From contig NZ_VOIW01000008.1 of NCBI RefSeq assembly GCF_009659625.1, forward strand, positions 124,001 through 188,000: a stretch of 64,000 bases of DNA, given 5' to 3'. Every line of letters starts with the position of its first letter. Within the stretch, counting starts at the first letter, position 1. The notes under the pieces were generated by a model that did no database searches, had not been told where the DNA came from, and saw only the letters and a program-made list of their open reading frames with translations. Below are positions 1-9,088 of the stretch, piece after piece. The translations under genes and the position numbers were made by a program. The DNA comes from Pseudomonas haemolytica. Its GTDB lineage: Bacteria; Pseudomonadota; Gammaproteobacteria; Pseudomonadales; Pseudomonadaceae.

Positions 1-89
1 GCGGCATCGAAGGCTTGCAGCGGATCATTGTGTTGCTCTGGCTGGCGAATCAGATCGAGCTGGGCGAAGGGGCTGTCGAGCAGGGGCAT
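1..89 (-). CDS. rlmG: 23S rRNA (guanine-N2)-methyltransferase RlmG, N-terminal fragment
   Basis: Only the first 29 codons lie in the window; the gene runs off the left edge. The translation starts MPLLDSPFAQLDLIRQPEQ and continues with a LQAFDAA segment, which I recognise as the start of pseudomonad RlmG. RlmG is a SAM-dependent enzyme that methylates a guanine of 23S rRNA. The SAM-binding and catalytic parts are outside the window, so the call rests on the N-terminus alone. Confidence 0.7.
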   Translation of the reverse strand, partial: MPLLDSPFAQLDLIRQPEQHNDPLQAFDA

Positions 90-230
90 GGCGGGGAGGC
101 TCTGGGTAATCGGCGGGCCGTCTGAATGAACCACGAAGCAACGCCCTCAAGGGGCAACCTCAACACTCAGAATTGGTCGCAAATGTTACTTTTTTTTGAG
201 CCCGATGACATGCGGTGTTTCATGCGCAGG

Positions 231-941
231 TTAAAACAGCCCTGCTTTCGAGGCGCTGAGCACGGCAGCGATTTTGTTGTTGACGCCCAATTTCTTGAAG
301 GTACTGCTGATATGAAAGCCCACTGTGCGTTCCGCGAGGCAGAGGATAGTGGCAATCTCCGAGGCGGTTTTGCCCTTGGCTGACCACATCAGGATCTCCG
401 TTTCTCGTGGGGTCAATTTGCTCGATGGGTTCATGCTCGGCTCAGTAGCATATTTCTGCGCTACCACGGCGTGCATGGCATGGCATAACCACAGCACTTG
501 GCCGGCTTTTTCGTAAAGTTCCTCGGGGCTGACGGCGTCATGACTGCGGCCCACGCTCAGCATACTGAAGACGCCCTGGAAGTCGTGGACAGCCTGGCTC
601 CAACCCAGGTGAATGCCGAACGACTGGGTCAACGCCCACAAATGCGGTGCCGTGCTGAACGCCTTCTCTTCCCAGACCAATGGTAGAACACAGCGCTTGC
701 AGTGAGCCACGACGGGATCTGTGTCAAAAAAGTGGGCTTGCTTATACAAGGAGTTGAATTCATTTGGGTAGTTGTTGATTTGTACGGTATTTACCTGGCT
801 GGTTGGAAGTTGGGAGCTCATCGTGAAGGAGCAGTATTCAAAGCCCAATTCATAGGTGTGGTTAATGACCATCTCAAAAACACTGGTGACCTCGTTCTCA
901 CCTTCGAGTTTTGGGAGTCGTGTATTGCGCCAGTTGACCAT
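231..941 (-). CDS. LuxR-family quorum-sensing-type regulator (LuxR solo)
   Basis: This is a 236-residue regulator with an N-terminal autoinducer-binding domain (about 20-160) and a C-terminal LuxR helix-turn-helix (about 173-232, with TPRETEIL and AERTVGFHI). The ATG at 941 was chosen because GGAG lies 8 bases upstream and it gives the usual family length; the reading frame itself stays open to 1181. Of the ligand-pocket residues (TraR numbering), Y61, D70, P71 and W85 appear as Y66, D75, P76 and W90, but W57 is replaced by F62. No luxI-type synthase gene is in the window, so it looks like a solo receptor. Its ligand is unknown and could be an acyl-homoserine lactone or a plant compound. It is transcribed away from fpr. 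Confidence 0.85.
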   Translation of the reverse strand: MVNWRNTRLPKLEGENEVTSVFEMVINHTYELGFEYCSFTMSSQLPTSQVNTVQINNYPNEFNSLYKQAHFFDTDPVVAHCKRCVLPLVWEEKAFSTAPHLWALTQSFGIHLGWSQAVHDFQGVFSMLSVGRSHDAVSPEELYEKAGQVLWLCHAMHAVVAQKYATEPSMNPSSKLTPRETEILMWSAKGKTASEIATILCLAERTVGFHISSTFKKLGVNNKIAAVLSASKAGLF

Positions 942-1336
942 CGGCAAATCTCCATGGGTGTTGGTGTGACTTGGGTACGTCCTGATCCCAATGAGATACG
1001 GAAAAGAGTGTAGGGCACGGACTACGATGCGGGATGAATTTTTCGCTCTTTTGTGACCGATTTTAGGAGTGTTCTCGCTCGGTTCGTTCGCGTATCTGCC
1101 ACCCATTAAGTTAGTTTTTTTTCGGTGTATTAATGGGTTAGGTAAGCGTCTTAAACGCAATGTGTACACCGTTTTTGGCACTACTTAAGCTAGATAGGTG
1201 GGGTGCAAATAGCCAATTGATCAAAGGTGATGCTAAAGCGCCATCAATGTTGGTGGGCTTGATGCCACTACTGTTCATCGGTGTTTTAATGCGCCACTTT
1301 GGGGGACACTAGGGCCCCTGTTGAACGGAGTGCCCC
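942..1336. other. Divergent intergenic region between luxR-type gene and fpr
   Basis: No gene is supported in these 395 bases. The region must hold the promoters of both flanking genes. A perfect 9-bp inverted repeat (1101-1138) is listed separately. I see no convincing lux box. Confidence 0.6.
1101..1138. repeat. Inverted repeat ACCCATTAA / TTAATGGGT in the luxR-fpr gap
   Basis: The arms are 1101-1109 and 1130-1138, perfect over 9 bp, with a 20-base spacer containing a run of eight T. It lies 160 bp upstream of the LuxR-type start and 198 bp upstream of fpr. It could be a regulator-binding site or an RNA hairpin; the sequence alone does not decide. Confidence 0.5.
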
Positions 1337-2113
1337 ATGACGGCCAGCGCTGAGAAACATACCTGCCAGACCCTGCTCGACGTGCAATCGTTGACGCCCA
1401 GCCTGTTTACGCTGCGCACCACGCGTGACGCCGGCTTTCGTTTCACGGCGGGGCAGTTTGTACGCCTGGGAGTGACCAAGGCGGATGGCAGTGTTGTCTG
1501 GCGTGCTTACTCCGTGGTGTCGTCGCCTTTCGACGAATACCTCGACTTTTTTTCCATCGTCGTTCCCGATGGGGAGTTCACCAGTGAGTTGAGTCGCTTG
1601 CGGGTCGGCGATACGTTGTTGGTAGAGCGCCAGGCCACGGGTTTCCTGACGCTGAGTCGTTTCGTTGATGGGCGCGACCTCTGGCTGCTGGGGACCGGCA
1701 CAGGCGTGGCGCCGTTCCTGTCGATCCTGCAGGACTTTGAAGCCTGGGAGAAATTCGAGCGAATCATTCTGGTGTACAGCGCGCGCGAAGCCAAGGAGCT
1801 GGCCTATCAGTCATTGATCAAGACACTGGGGGAGCGAGAATACCTGGCCGAATATGCGCATAAACTCACCTACATCCCCATCGTCACTCGCGAGCAACAT
1901 CCGGGCGCGTTGAACGGGCGCATTACTACCTTGATAGAAAATGGTGAGTTGGAGCGTGCGGCCGGCGTCGAGTTGAGCCCACAACATTCACGTGTACTGA
2001 TTTGCGGCAACCCGGCGATGGTGGATGACACCCGTCAGTTGCTCAAGCAGAGGGACATGCAGCTGAGCCTGAGCCGACGCCCTGGCCAGGTTGCAGTGGA
2101 AAACTACTGGTAG
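1337..2113 (+). CDS. fpr: Ferredoxin/flavodoxin-NADP+ reductase
   Basis: A 258-residue FAD enzyme that exchanges electrons between NADPH and ferredoxin or flavodoxin in the cytoplasm. It serves iron-sulfur repair and the oxidative-stress response in pseudomonads. The FAD-binding RAYS motif is near residue 57, the NADP-binding GTGTGVAPF near 119, a CGNPAMVDD segment near 217, and the chain ends in the bacterial Fpr-type VENYW. Family length is normal. It is followed directly by a terminator shared with the convergent mscL. Confidence 0.95.
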   Translation: MTASAEKHTCQTLLDVQSLTPSLFTLRTTRDAGFRFTAGQFVRLGVTKADGSVVWRAYSVVSSPFDEYLDFFSIVVPDGEFTSELSRLRVGDTLLVERQATGFLTLSRFVDGRDLWLLGTGTGVAPFLSILQDFEAWEKFERIILVYSAREAKELAYQSLIKTLGEREYLAEYAHKLTYIPIVTREQHPGALNGRITTLIENGELERAAGVELSPQHSRVLICGNPAMVDDTRQLLKQRDMQLSLSRRPGQVAVENYW

Positions 2114-2116
2114 AAA

Positions 2117-2140
2117 AAAGGCGCCTTACGAGGCGCCTTT
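2117..2140. terminator. Bidirectional terminator between fpr and mscL
   Basis: The GGCGCC/GGCGCC stem (2120-2125 and 2132-2137) is flanked by A-rich sequence on the left and T-rich on the right, so it can serve both convergent genes. Confidence 0.85.
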
Positions 2141-2153
2141 CTGCATCCGCGAT

Positions 2154-2570
2154 TTAAAGCGGCTTGTCATGCTGTGCCTTGAGCAGATCGCGGATCTCAC
2201 CCAGCAGCACCTCTTCCTTGGTCGGCGTCGGCGGCAAGCTCGGGGCTACGGCCTCTTCGCGCTTCAGGCGGTTGATGGCCTTTACACCCATGAAAATCGC
2301 GAAAGCGACGATCAAGAAGTCGATGATGCTCTGGATGAACTTGCCGTAAGCCAGGACCACGGCAGGTACGTCACCTTGTGCGGCCTTGAGGGTGACTGCC
2401 AAATCGGCGAAGTCCACACCACCGATCAGCAGGCCGATGGGTGGCATTATTACGTCGCCTACAAACGAGGAAACGATTTTTCCGAAGGCGGCGCCGATGA
2501 TGATACCGACGGCCATGTCGACCACATTACCTTTGACCGCGAAGGCCTTGAACTCACTGATCACGCCCAT
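2154..2570 (-). CDS. mscL: Large-conductance mechanosensitive channel MscL
   Basis: A 138-residue inner-membrane channel that opens under membrane tension and releases solutes during osmotic downshock. It begins with the amphipathic helix MGVISEFKAFA, then TM1 (about 15-45, containing VVDMAVGIIIGAAFGKIV) and TM2 (about 75-100, IDFLIVAFAIFMGV). A charged C-terminal helix follows (EEVLLGEIRDLL). Length is normal. It is convergent with fpr and divergent from katB. Confidence 0.97.
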   Translation of the reverse strand: MGVISEFKAFAVKGNVVDMAVGIIIGAAFGKIVSSFVGDVIMPPIGLLIGGVDFADLAVTLKAAQGDVPAVVLAYGKFIQSIIDFLIVAFAIFMGVKAINRLKREEAVAPSLPPTPTKEEVLLGEIRDLLKAQHDKPL

Positions 2571-2857
2571 AGGTTATTCCTTGTTACAGTTGAGGAGGGT
2601 GGAAGTCAGTGTAATTCAGTCGTACAAGGCTTGCTCGACACAACTGTTAACACTGTCGATTTTTATCGACACATTAAATCGCAAATAGTTTGCAAAGTGC
2701 CACCAGTCGCGCGCGAATTACCCGTCATTTCAGCCAGTTACCAGATTATTTTCTTAATCGGGCCTGTGGTGTTTTTCTATTTATCTTCTGATTCCCAGGT
2801 CACTAGCCTCTGACAAGCACAACCGAATGTGCACTAAAAAAATCAGAGGAAACCTCG

Positions 2858-4399
2858 ATGAACACTCCACTCAGCCGCAGGCCGGTGTCAGCGCGCCATG
2901 CGCTGGCACTGGTAACCGCCAGCCTGCTTTCCCTCTCGGTGCAAGCCGCCAACCTGACCCGCGATAACGGGGCCAACGTCGGTGATAACCAGAACTCGCA
3001 AACAGCCGGGGCCAACGGCCCAGTGTTGCTGCAGGACGTGCAACTGATCCAGAAGCTGCAACGCTTCGACCGCGAACGCATCCCAGAGCGTGTGGTACAC
3101 GCCCGCGGTACGGGTGCCCATGGTACGTTCACCGTGACCGACAACCTCAGTGACCTGACCAAGGCCAAGGTGTTCGCGGCCGGTGAGACCACGCCAGTGT
3201 TCGTGCGCTTCTCGGCGGTAGTCCACGGTAACCACTCCCCGGAAACCCTGCGTGACCCACGAGGCTTCGCCACCAAGTTCTACACCGCTGAAGGCAACTG
3301 GGACCTGGTCGGTAATAACTTCCCGACGTTTTTTATCCGCGATGCCATCAAATTCCCGGACATGGTCCATGCCTTTAAACCGGACCCACGCACTAACCTG
3401 GATGATGACTCGCGCCGTTTCGACTTCTTCTCCCATGTTCCAGAGTCCACTCGTACACTGACCGAGTTGTACTCAGACTCAGGCACCCCGGCCAGTTACC
3501 GCGAAATGGACGGTAATGGCGTGCACGCCTACAAGTTGATTAACGCCAAGGGCGAAGTGCACTACGTCAAGTTTCACTGGAAGAGCCTGCAAGGCATCAA
3601 GAACCTTGACCCTAAACAAGTCACCGAAGTCCAGGGACGTGACTACAGCCACATGACCAATGACTTGGTCACCCACATCAACAAGGGCGACTTCCCTAAG
3701 TGGGACTTGTATGTGCAAGTACTCAAGCCAGAGGACTTGGCCAAGTTTGATTTCGACCCACTGGACGCCACCAAGATCTGGCCGAATGTGCCGGAGCGTA
3801 AAGTCGGGCAAATGGTGCTGAACCGTAACCCGGCCAATGTCTTCCAGGAGACCGAACAAGTCGCGATGGCCCCGGCCAACCTGGTACCTGGCATCGAGCC
3901 GTCGGAAGACCGTCTGCTGCAGGGCCGGGTGTTCTCCTATGCCGATACGCAGATGTACCGCCTTGGCGCGAACGCCCTGCAACTGCCGATCAACGCCCCT
4001 CGGGTCACCGTCAACAACGGCAACCAGGACGGTGCGATGAACTTCGGCAAGACCACCACCGGCGTGAACTACCAGCCAAGCCGCCTGCTGCCACGGGAAG
4101 AGCCGCAAACTGCGCGCTACAGCCAGTCGCCGCTGTCGGGCAGCACCCAGCAGGCGAAGATCCAGCGTGAGCAGAACTTCAAGCAGGCTGGCGATCTGTA
4201 CCGCTCCTACACCAAGAAAGAGCGTCAGGACTTGATCGACAACTTCGGCGGCTCGTTGGCCACCACCGATGACGAGAGCAAGCACATCATCCTGTCGTTC
4301 CTCTACAAGGCTGATCCGGAATACGGCACAGGCGTTGCGAAGGTCGCCAAGGGTGATCTGGCCCGCGTGAAGGCGCTGGCTGAAAAACTGACTGACTGA
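2858..4399 (+). CDS. katB: Periplasmic catalase KatB
   Basis: A 513-residue haem catalase that converts hydrogen peroxide to water and oxygen. A cleavable signal peptide (about 1-30, ending SVQA-AN) points to the periplasm. The catalytic His is H81 (RVVHARG), the catalytic Asn is in VGNNFP (about 153), and the haem-ligand Tyr is in RVFSYADT. TLRDPRGFATK is also conserved. An AGAGG-type ribosome site precedes the ATG. Together with ankB downstream this matches the Pseudomonas katB-ankB pair, which is peroxide-inducible through OxyR. I could not find a convincing OxyR site in the 287 bases upstream. Confidence 0.95.
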   Translation: MNTPLSRRPVSARHALALVTASLLSLSVQAANLTRDNGANVGDNQNSQTAGANGPVLLQDVQLIQKLQRFDRERIPERVVHARGTGAHGTFTVTDNLSDLTKAKVFAAGETTPVFVRFSAVVHGNHSPETLRDPRGFATKFYTAEGNWDLVGNNFPTFFIRDAIKFPDMVHAFKPDPRTNLDDDSRRFDFFSHVPESTRTLTELYSDSGTPASYREMDGNGVHAYKLINAKGEVHYVKFHWKSLQGIKNLDPKQVTEVQGRDYSHMTNDLVTHINKGDFPKWDLYVQVLKPEDLAKFDFDPLDATKIWPNVPERKVGQMVLNRNPANVFQETEQVAMAPANLVPGIEPSEDRLLQGRVFSYADTQMYRLGANALQLPINAPRVTVNNGNQDGAMNFGKTTTGVNYQPSRLLPREEPQTARYSQSPLSGSTQQAKIQREQNFKQAGDLYRSYTKKERQDLIDNFGGSLATTDDESKHIILSFLYKADPEYGTGVAKVAKGDLARVKALAEKLTD

Positions 4400-4457
4400 T
4401 CCGTTGGTCGTGGTCGGCGCCCTTATAGGGCGTTGACCTTTGGCAGGAGAAAACCCC

Positions 4458-4997
4458 ATGCGTATCTCAATCGGTTTGCTGATGACAATGCTGGCTTTCG
4501 TCGCCCATGCCGAGTCTCCCGACCCGGTGGCGCTCAAGGCCCAGTTGCAAGACTACTATTTCGACGCTGCCCGCCGTGGCGATCTCGACATGCTCAACAC
4601 GTTTATTGAGTCTGGCTACGGCCTCAACACTCAGGATGACAAAGGCTATACCGCGCTGATCCTCGCCGCTTATCACGGCCAAGGCCCGTATGTGGAGCGC
4701 CTGCTCGACGCGGGAGCCAACGCCTGCGTGCAGGACAAGCGCGGCAATACAGCGCTGATGGGCGCCATCTTCAAGGGGGAGCTGAAAATCGCCCAACGCC
4801 TGCTGGCGACGGACTGCAACCCTGACCAACGCAACGGAGCCGGGCAGACCGCTGCCATGTATGCGGGGCTGTTCAAGCGCGTCGAGCTGCTGGGCGAGCT
4901 GCAAGCCAAAGGCGCTGACCTGAACGCCGAAGACCCCATCGGCAACAGCGCTTCACGTTTGGCCAATGGCGAAATCCGGACCCCGGCGTCGCGCTGA
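4458..4997 (+). CDS. ankB: Ankyrin-repeat periplasmic protein AnkB
   Basis: A 179-residue protein with a signal peptide (about 1-20, ending AHA) and four or so ankyrin repeats between about 30 and 165 (for example DDKGYTALILAAYHG and DKRGNTALMGAIFKG). ATG 4458 is used because AGGAG lies just upstream; a TTG start six codons earlier is less likely. In Pseudomonas this protein is needed for full KatB activity and sits directly downstream of katB, as here (58-base gap). It probably acts in the periplasm. Confidence 0.92.
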   Translation: MRISIGLLMTMLAFVAHAESPDPVALKAQLQDYYFDAARRGDLDMLNTFIESGYGLNTQDDKGYTALILAAYHGQGPYVERLLDAGANACVQDKRGNTALMGAIFKGELKIAQRLLATDCNPDQRNGAGQTAAMYAGLFKRVELLGELQAKGADLNAEDPIGNSASRLANGEIRTPASR

Positions 4998-5033
4998 GCT
5001 ATCATCGCGGTTTTTCGGTTGGAGGTTTCTCAC

Positions 5034-6401
5034 ATGGCAAAGGCCAAGCGCATGTACGGCTGCACAGAGTGCGGCGCGACCTTTCCCAAATGGGCGGGCC
5101 AGTGTTCCGAGTGCGGTGCGTGGAACACCCTGACCGAAACCATGATCGAGAGCGGCGGGGCAGCAGCCCCTACCGGCCGCGCCGGCTGGACCGGGCAACA
5201 GGCGCAGATCAAGACCCTGGCCGAAGTCAGCGTCGAAGAGATCCCGCGTTTTTCCACCGCCTCCGGCGAGCTGGACCGAGTGCTCGGCGGTGGCCTGGTC
5301 GACGGCTCGGTGGTGCTGATCGGCGGTGACCCGGGCATCGGCAAGTCGACGATCCTCTTGCAAACCCTGTGCAGCATCGCCAGCCGCATGCCGGCGCTGT
5401 ATGTCACCGGCGAAGAATCCCAGCAACAAGTGGCCATGCGCGCCCGGCGCCTGGGCCTGCCCCAGGACCAACTGCGGGTCATGACCGAAACCTGCATCGA
5501 AAGCATCATCGCCACGGCGCGGATCGAAAAACCCAAGGTCATGGTCATCGACTCGATCCAGACGATTTTCACCGAGCAACTGCAATCGGCACCGGGCGGG
5601 GTGTCCCAGGTGCGTGAAAGCGCGGCACTGTTGGTGCGCTATGCCAAACAAAGCGGCACGGCGATCTTCCTCGTCGGCCATGTGACCAAAGAAGGCGCGT
5701 TGGCCGGGCCACGGGTGTTGGAACACATGGTCGACACCGTGTTGTATTTCGAAGGCGAATCCGATGGTCGCCTGCGCTTGCTGCGGGCCGTGAAGAACCG
5801 TTTCGGTGCCGTGAACGAGTTGGGTGTGTTCGCCATGACCGACCGTGGGCTGAAAGAAGTCTCCAACCCCTCTGCGATTTTTCTCACCCGTGCCCAGGAA
5901 GAAGTCCCGGGCAGTGTGGTGATGGCAACGTGGGAAGGCACCCGGCCAATGCTGGTGGAAGTCCAGGCGCTAGTGGATGACAGCCATCTGGCCAACCCGC
6001 GGCGGGTCACGCTCGGCCTCGACCAGAATCGTTTGGCGATGTTGCTGGCGGTACTGCACCGCCACGGCGGCATCCCGACCCACGATCAGGATGTGTTCCT
6101 CAACGTGGTCGGCGGGGTCAAGGTACTGGAGACCGCGTCCGATCTGGCGCTGATGGCGGCGGTGATGTCCAGCCTGCGCAACCGGCCGCTGCCCCACGAC
6201 CTGCTGGTATTCGGCGAAGTCGGCTTGTCCGGCGAAGTGCGCCCGGTACCGAGCGGGCAGGAGCGTTTGAAGGAGGCGGCCAAGCACGGCTTCAAACGCG
6301 CGATTGTGCCCAAGGGCAATGCGCCGAAGGAAATGCCCCAGGGTTTGCAGGTGATTGGGGTAACGCGCCTGGAACAGGCGCTGGATGCTCTGTTCGAGTA
6401 G
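5034..6401 (+). CDS. radA: DNA repair protein RadA
   Basis: A 455-residue RecA-like ATPase that promotes branch migration and processing of recombination intermediates. An N-terminal four-Cys zinc finger (CTECG...CSECGAW, about 10-27) is followed by a Walker A motif GGDPGIGKST (about 97-106), the RadA-specific KNRFG motif at K254, and a Lon-like C-terminal domain (about 290-450). ATG 5034 has GGAGG 8 bases upstream; an earlier in-frame TTG is not needed. It ends just before a REP palindrome and is convergent with the PilZ gene. Confidence 0.97.
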   Translation: MAKAKRMYGCTECGATFPKWAGQCSECGAWNTLTETMIESGGAAAPTGRAGWTGQQAQIKTLAEVSVEEIPRFSTASGELDRVLGGGLVDGSVVLIGGDPGIGKSTILLQTLCSIASRMPALYVTGEESQQQVAMRARRLGLPQDQLRVMTETCIESIIATARIEKPKVMVIDSIQTIFTEQLQSAPGGVSQVRESAALLVRYAKQSGTAIFLVGHVTKEGALAGPRVLEHMVDTVLYFEGESDGRLRLLRAVKNRFGAVNELGVFAMTDRGLKEVSNPSAIFLTRAQEEVPGSVVMATWEGTRPMLVEVQALVDDSHLANPRRVTLGLDQNRLAMLLAVLHRHGGIPTHDQDVFLNVVGGVKVLETASDLALMAAVMSSLRNRPLPHDLLVFGEVGLSGEVRPVPSGQERLKEAAKHGFKRAIVPKGNAPKEMPQGLQVIGVTRLEQALDALFE

Positions 6402-6420
6402 CCAGCGACACCGCGAAACC

Positions 6421-6448
6421 AATGTGGGAGGGGGCTTGCTCCCACATT
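6421..6448. repeat. Single REP palindrome between radA and the PilZ gene
   Basis: A near-perfect palindrome of the GTGGGAGG/CTCCCAC type, the P. fluorescens-group REP. It sits between two convergent gene ends and may act as a terminator or mRNA-stability element. Confidence 0.85.
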
Positions 6449-6464
6449 TGAATTGTGTTGGCTT

Positions 6465-6833
6465 CTAGATTTCCAGCAATGCCGCCAGCTCTCTGTGGAG
6501 CTCATCCTCATCACCCAGGTTCAACTCAACCAGCCGCCGCAAATGGCTGATCGAATCCAGGTCGATGTGTTGGCACACGAAGCCCAACTGCCCATGGTGC
6601 TCATGGGTCAGCCGTACTTGCATCTTTATATGGGCCTTCGGATCCAGGCGTATGTCGACCTCAAACGGCAGCGCTTTATTGCCCTTCCAGCCTTCTGGCC
6701 GTTCCAACAGCAAGCCCTTTAGTGAAAGATCCACCAATTTAACCGGCAATTCCCACCCGTTTTGCCGAATTTCGGTTTTGGCATCAAACGCGATCCGGCG
6801 AAAACGGCGGCGATCAGACGCGTGCTGGGTCAT
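6465..6833 (-). CDS. PilZ-domain protein (candidate c-di-GMP receptor)
   Basis: A 122-residue single-domain PilZ protein. The c-di-GMP-binding motifs RRRFRR (about 8-13) and DLSLKG (about 36-41) are both present, so binding is expected. There is no output domain; such proteins usually work by contacting partners. Its target cannot be told from the sequence. MorA, a c-di-GMP enzyme, lies about 5 kb away but is not in the same transcript. Confidence 0.85.
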   Translation of the reverse strand: MTQHASDRRRFRRIAFDAKTEIRQNGWELPVKLVDLSLKGLLLERPEGWKGNKALPFEVDIRLDPKAHIKMQVRLTHEHHGQLGFVCQHIDLDSISHLRRLVELNLGDEDELHRELAALLEI

Positions 6834-7006
6834 GGTGAAGCCCTCTGTGGATAGATGGATTGTAGCCTTGCGCCATCAGGTGGCATTTATTTCCGCTTTT
6901 TTGCCGCTTGAAGGCTCTAGACCAACGTAGGGGGCTGGTCTTTGGAGCCAGTAGCGCTAAACTCGGGCTGGCTGTCCTTTCTGTCCACCCTGGCTGGAAT
7001 ATAAAA

Positions 7007-9073
7007 ATGAAAAATAATAATAGCCTGCTACGCCACCTACCCTGGCTGGTGCTGGCAATCGTAGGAGCGTGCGCCCTGGGCGTAGTGGCCTTGCGCCGCG
7101 GCGAGGCGATCAACGCCTTGTGGATCGTGGTCGCTGCCGTAGCCATCTACCTGGTTGCGTACCGTTACTACAGTCTGTTCATCGCCAATAACGTGATGCA
7201 ACTCGATCCTCGGCGGGCCACCCCCGCAGTGGTCAACAACGATGGTCTGGACTATGTGCCGACCAACAAACACATCCTTTTCGGTCACCACTTTGCGGCG
7301 ATTGCCGGTGCAGGCCCGTTGGTGGGCCCGGTACTGGCGGCGCAAATGGGCTACCTGCCCGGTACGCTGTGGCTGATTGCCGGCGTGGTGCTGGCGGGTG
7401 CGGTGCAGGACTTCATGATCCTGTTCCTGTCCACCCGTCGCAACGGCCGTTCCCTGGGGGATATGGTGCGTGAAGAGATGGGCCGCATTCCCGGGACCAT
7501 CGCGCTGTTCGGCTGCTTCCTGATCATGATCATCATCCTTGCGGTGCTGGCGCTGATCGTGGTCAAGGCCCTGGCCGAGAGCCCGTGGGGCATCTTTACG
7601 GTGATGGCGACCATCCCGATTGCGATGTTCATGGGCATCTACATGCGCTACATCCGCCCGGGCCGCATCGGTGAAATCTCGATCATCGGCGTGCTGTTGC
7701 TGCTCGGTTCGATCTGGCTGGGCGGGCAGATTGCCGCCGACCCGGTCTGGGCCAAGGCGTTTACCTTCACCGGGATCCAGATCACCTGGATGCTGATCGG
7801 CTACGGTTTCGTTGCGGCTGTGCTGCCGGTATGGCTGATCCTGGCGCCCCGCGACTACCTGTCGACCTTCCTGAAAATCGGCACCATCATCGCCCTGGCG
7901 ATTGGCATTCTGGTCACCATGCCTGACCTGAAAATGCCGGCGCTGACTCAGTTTATCGACGGCACCGGCCCAGTGTGGAAGGGCGGCCTGTTCCCGTTCC
8001 TGTTCATTACCATCGCCTGCGGTGCGGTCTCGGGCTTCCATGCGCTGATCTCCTCGGGCACCACGCCCAAGTTGCTGGCCAGTGAAAGCCACGCTCGTTA
8101 CATCGGTTACGGCGGCATGCTGATGGAGTCGTTCGTGGCCATCATGGCGATGGTTGCCGCTTCGGTGATTGAGCCTGGCGTGTACTTCGCCATGAACAGC
8201 CCGGCCGCAATCGTCGGCTCCGACGTGGTTACCGTGGCACAAACCGTCAGCAGCTGGGGCTTTGCCATCACTCCCGAGGCGCTGTCAGCCGTCGCCCACG
8301 ATATCGGTGAAACCACCATCCTGGCGCGTGCCGGCGGTGCGCCGACGTTAGCGGTGGGCATCGCGCAGATCCTGCACAGTGTGCTGCCGGGTGAAAACAC
8401 CATGGCGTTCTGGTACCACTTTGCGATCCTGTTCGAAGCGCTGTTCATCCTCACGGCGGTCGATGCCGGTACCCGTGCCGGTCGCTTCATGCTGCAGGAC
8501 CTGCTGGGTTCGTTCGTACCGGCGCTGAAACGCACCGAGTCCTGGACCGCCAACCTGATCGCGACTGCCGGTTGTGTGGCGATGTGGGGGTACTTGCTGT
8601 ACCAAGGCGTGATCGACCCGCTGGGTGGCATCAACACCTTGTGGCCGTTGTTCGGTATCTCCAATCAGATGCTGGCGGGCATTGCGCTGATGCTGGCGAC
8701 CGTTGTGCTGATCAAAATGAAGCGCCAGCGCTATATCTGGGTGACTATGCTGCCGGCCGTCTGGCTGCTGATCTGCACCACCACCGCAGGCTTCATCAAG
8801 TTGTTCGACGCCAACCCGGCCATCGGCTTCCTGTCCCTGGCCAAGAAATACAGCGACGCCCTGGCCAACGGTCAGATCCTCGCGCCGGCCAAGAGCATCG
8901 ACCAGATGCAGCACGTGATCTGGAACGCCTACACCAACGCAACGCTGACGGCGCTGTTCCTGTTCGTGGTGTTCAGCATCCTGTTCTATGCGCTCAAGGT
9001 AGGCATCGCCGCCTGGGGCAACAAAGAACGTACGGATAAAGAAGCGCCGTTCCAGGCTGTTCCGGACGCGTAA
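7007..9073 (+). CDS. cstA: CstA-family pyruvate/peptide transporter
   Basis: A 688-residue inner-membrane protein with many predicted membrane helices, matching CstA (carbon starvation protein A, a pyruvate and peptide uptake permease). Typical segments are FGHHFAAIAGAGPLVGPVLAAQ (about 84-105), the VSGFHALISSGTTPK stretch and FWYHFAILFEALFILTAVDAGTR. ATG 7007 gives the family length; the frame is open upstream but lacks a better start. Codons 2-5 are A-rich and form an Hfq/Crc-type motif. The ybdD-like gene follows after 15 bases, the usual pairing. Confidence 0.93.
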   Translation: MKNNNSLLRHLPWLVLAIVGACALGVVALRRGEAINALWIVVAAVAIYLVAYRYYSLFIANNVMQLDPRRATPAVVNNDGLDYVPTNKHILFGHHFAAIAGAGPLVGPVLAAQMGYLPGTLWLIAGVVLAGAVQDFMILFLSTRRNGRSLGDMVREEMGRIPGTIALFGCFLIMIIILAVLALIVVKALAESPWGIFTVMATIPIAMFMGIYMRYIRPGRIGEISIIGVLLLLGSIWLGGQIAADPVWAKAFTFTGIQITWMLIGYGFVAAVLPVWLILAPRDYLSTFLKIGTIIALAIGILVTMPDLKMPALTQFIDGTGPVWKGGLFPFLFITIACGAVSGFHALISSGTTPKLLASESHARYIGYGGMLMESFVAIMAMVAASVIEPGVYFAMNSPAAIVGSDVVTVAQTVSSWGFAITPEALSAVAHDIGETTILARAGGAPTLAVGIAQILHSVLPGENTMAFWYHFAILFEALFILTAVDAGTRAGRFMLQDLLGSFVPALKRTESWTANLIATAGCVAMWGYLLYQGVIDPLGGINTLWPLFGISNQMLAGIALMLATVVLIKMKRQRYIWVTMLPAVWLLICTTTAGFIKLFDANPAIGFLSLAKKYSDALANGQILAPAKSIDQMQHVIWNAYTNATLTALFLFVVFSILFYALKVGIAAWGNKERTDKEAPFQAVPDA
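7013..7020 (+). promoter_or_regulatory. Candidate Hfq/Crc (CA) motif at the cstA start
   Basis: AATAATAA fits the AANAANAA pattern bound by Hfq-Crc in Pseudomonas and overlaps codons 3-5 of cstA, where binding would block translation when preferred carbon sources are present. This is a pattern match only. Confidence 0.45.
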
Positions 9074-9088
9074 ACGAGGATTGCAACC

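Noticed and set aside
231..1181. Longer 316-residue version of the LuxR-type protein
   Set aside because: The extra 80 residues match no LuxR domain, and ATG 941 has a good ribosome site and gives the normal length.
2650..2700. Possible OxyR site upstream of katB
   Set aside because: Only scattered ATCG/ATAG pieces with wrong spacing; no four-part ATAG-CTAT pattern.
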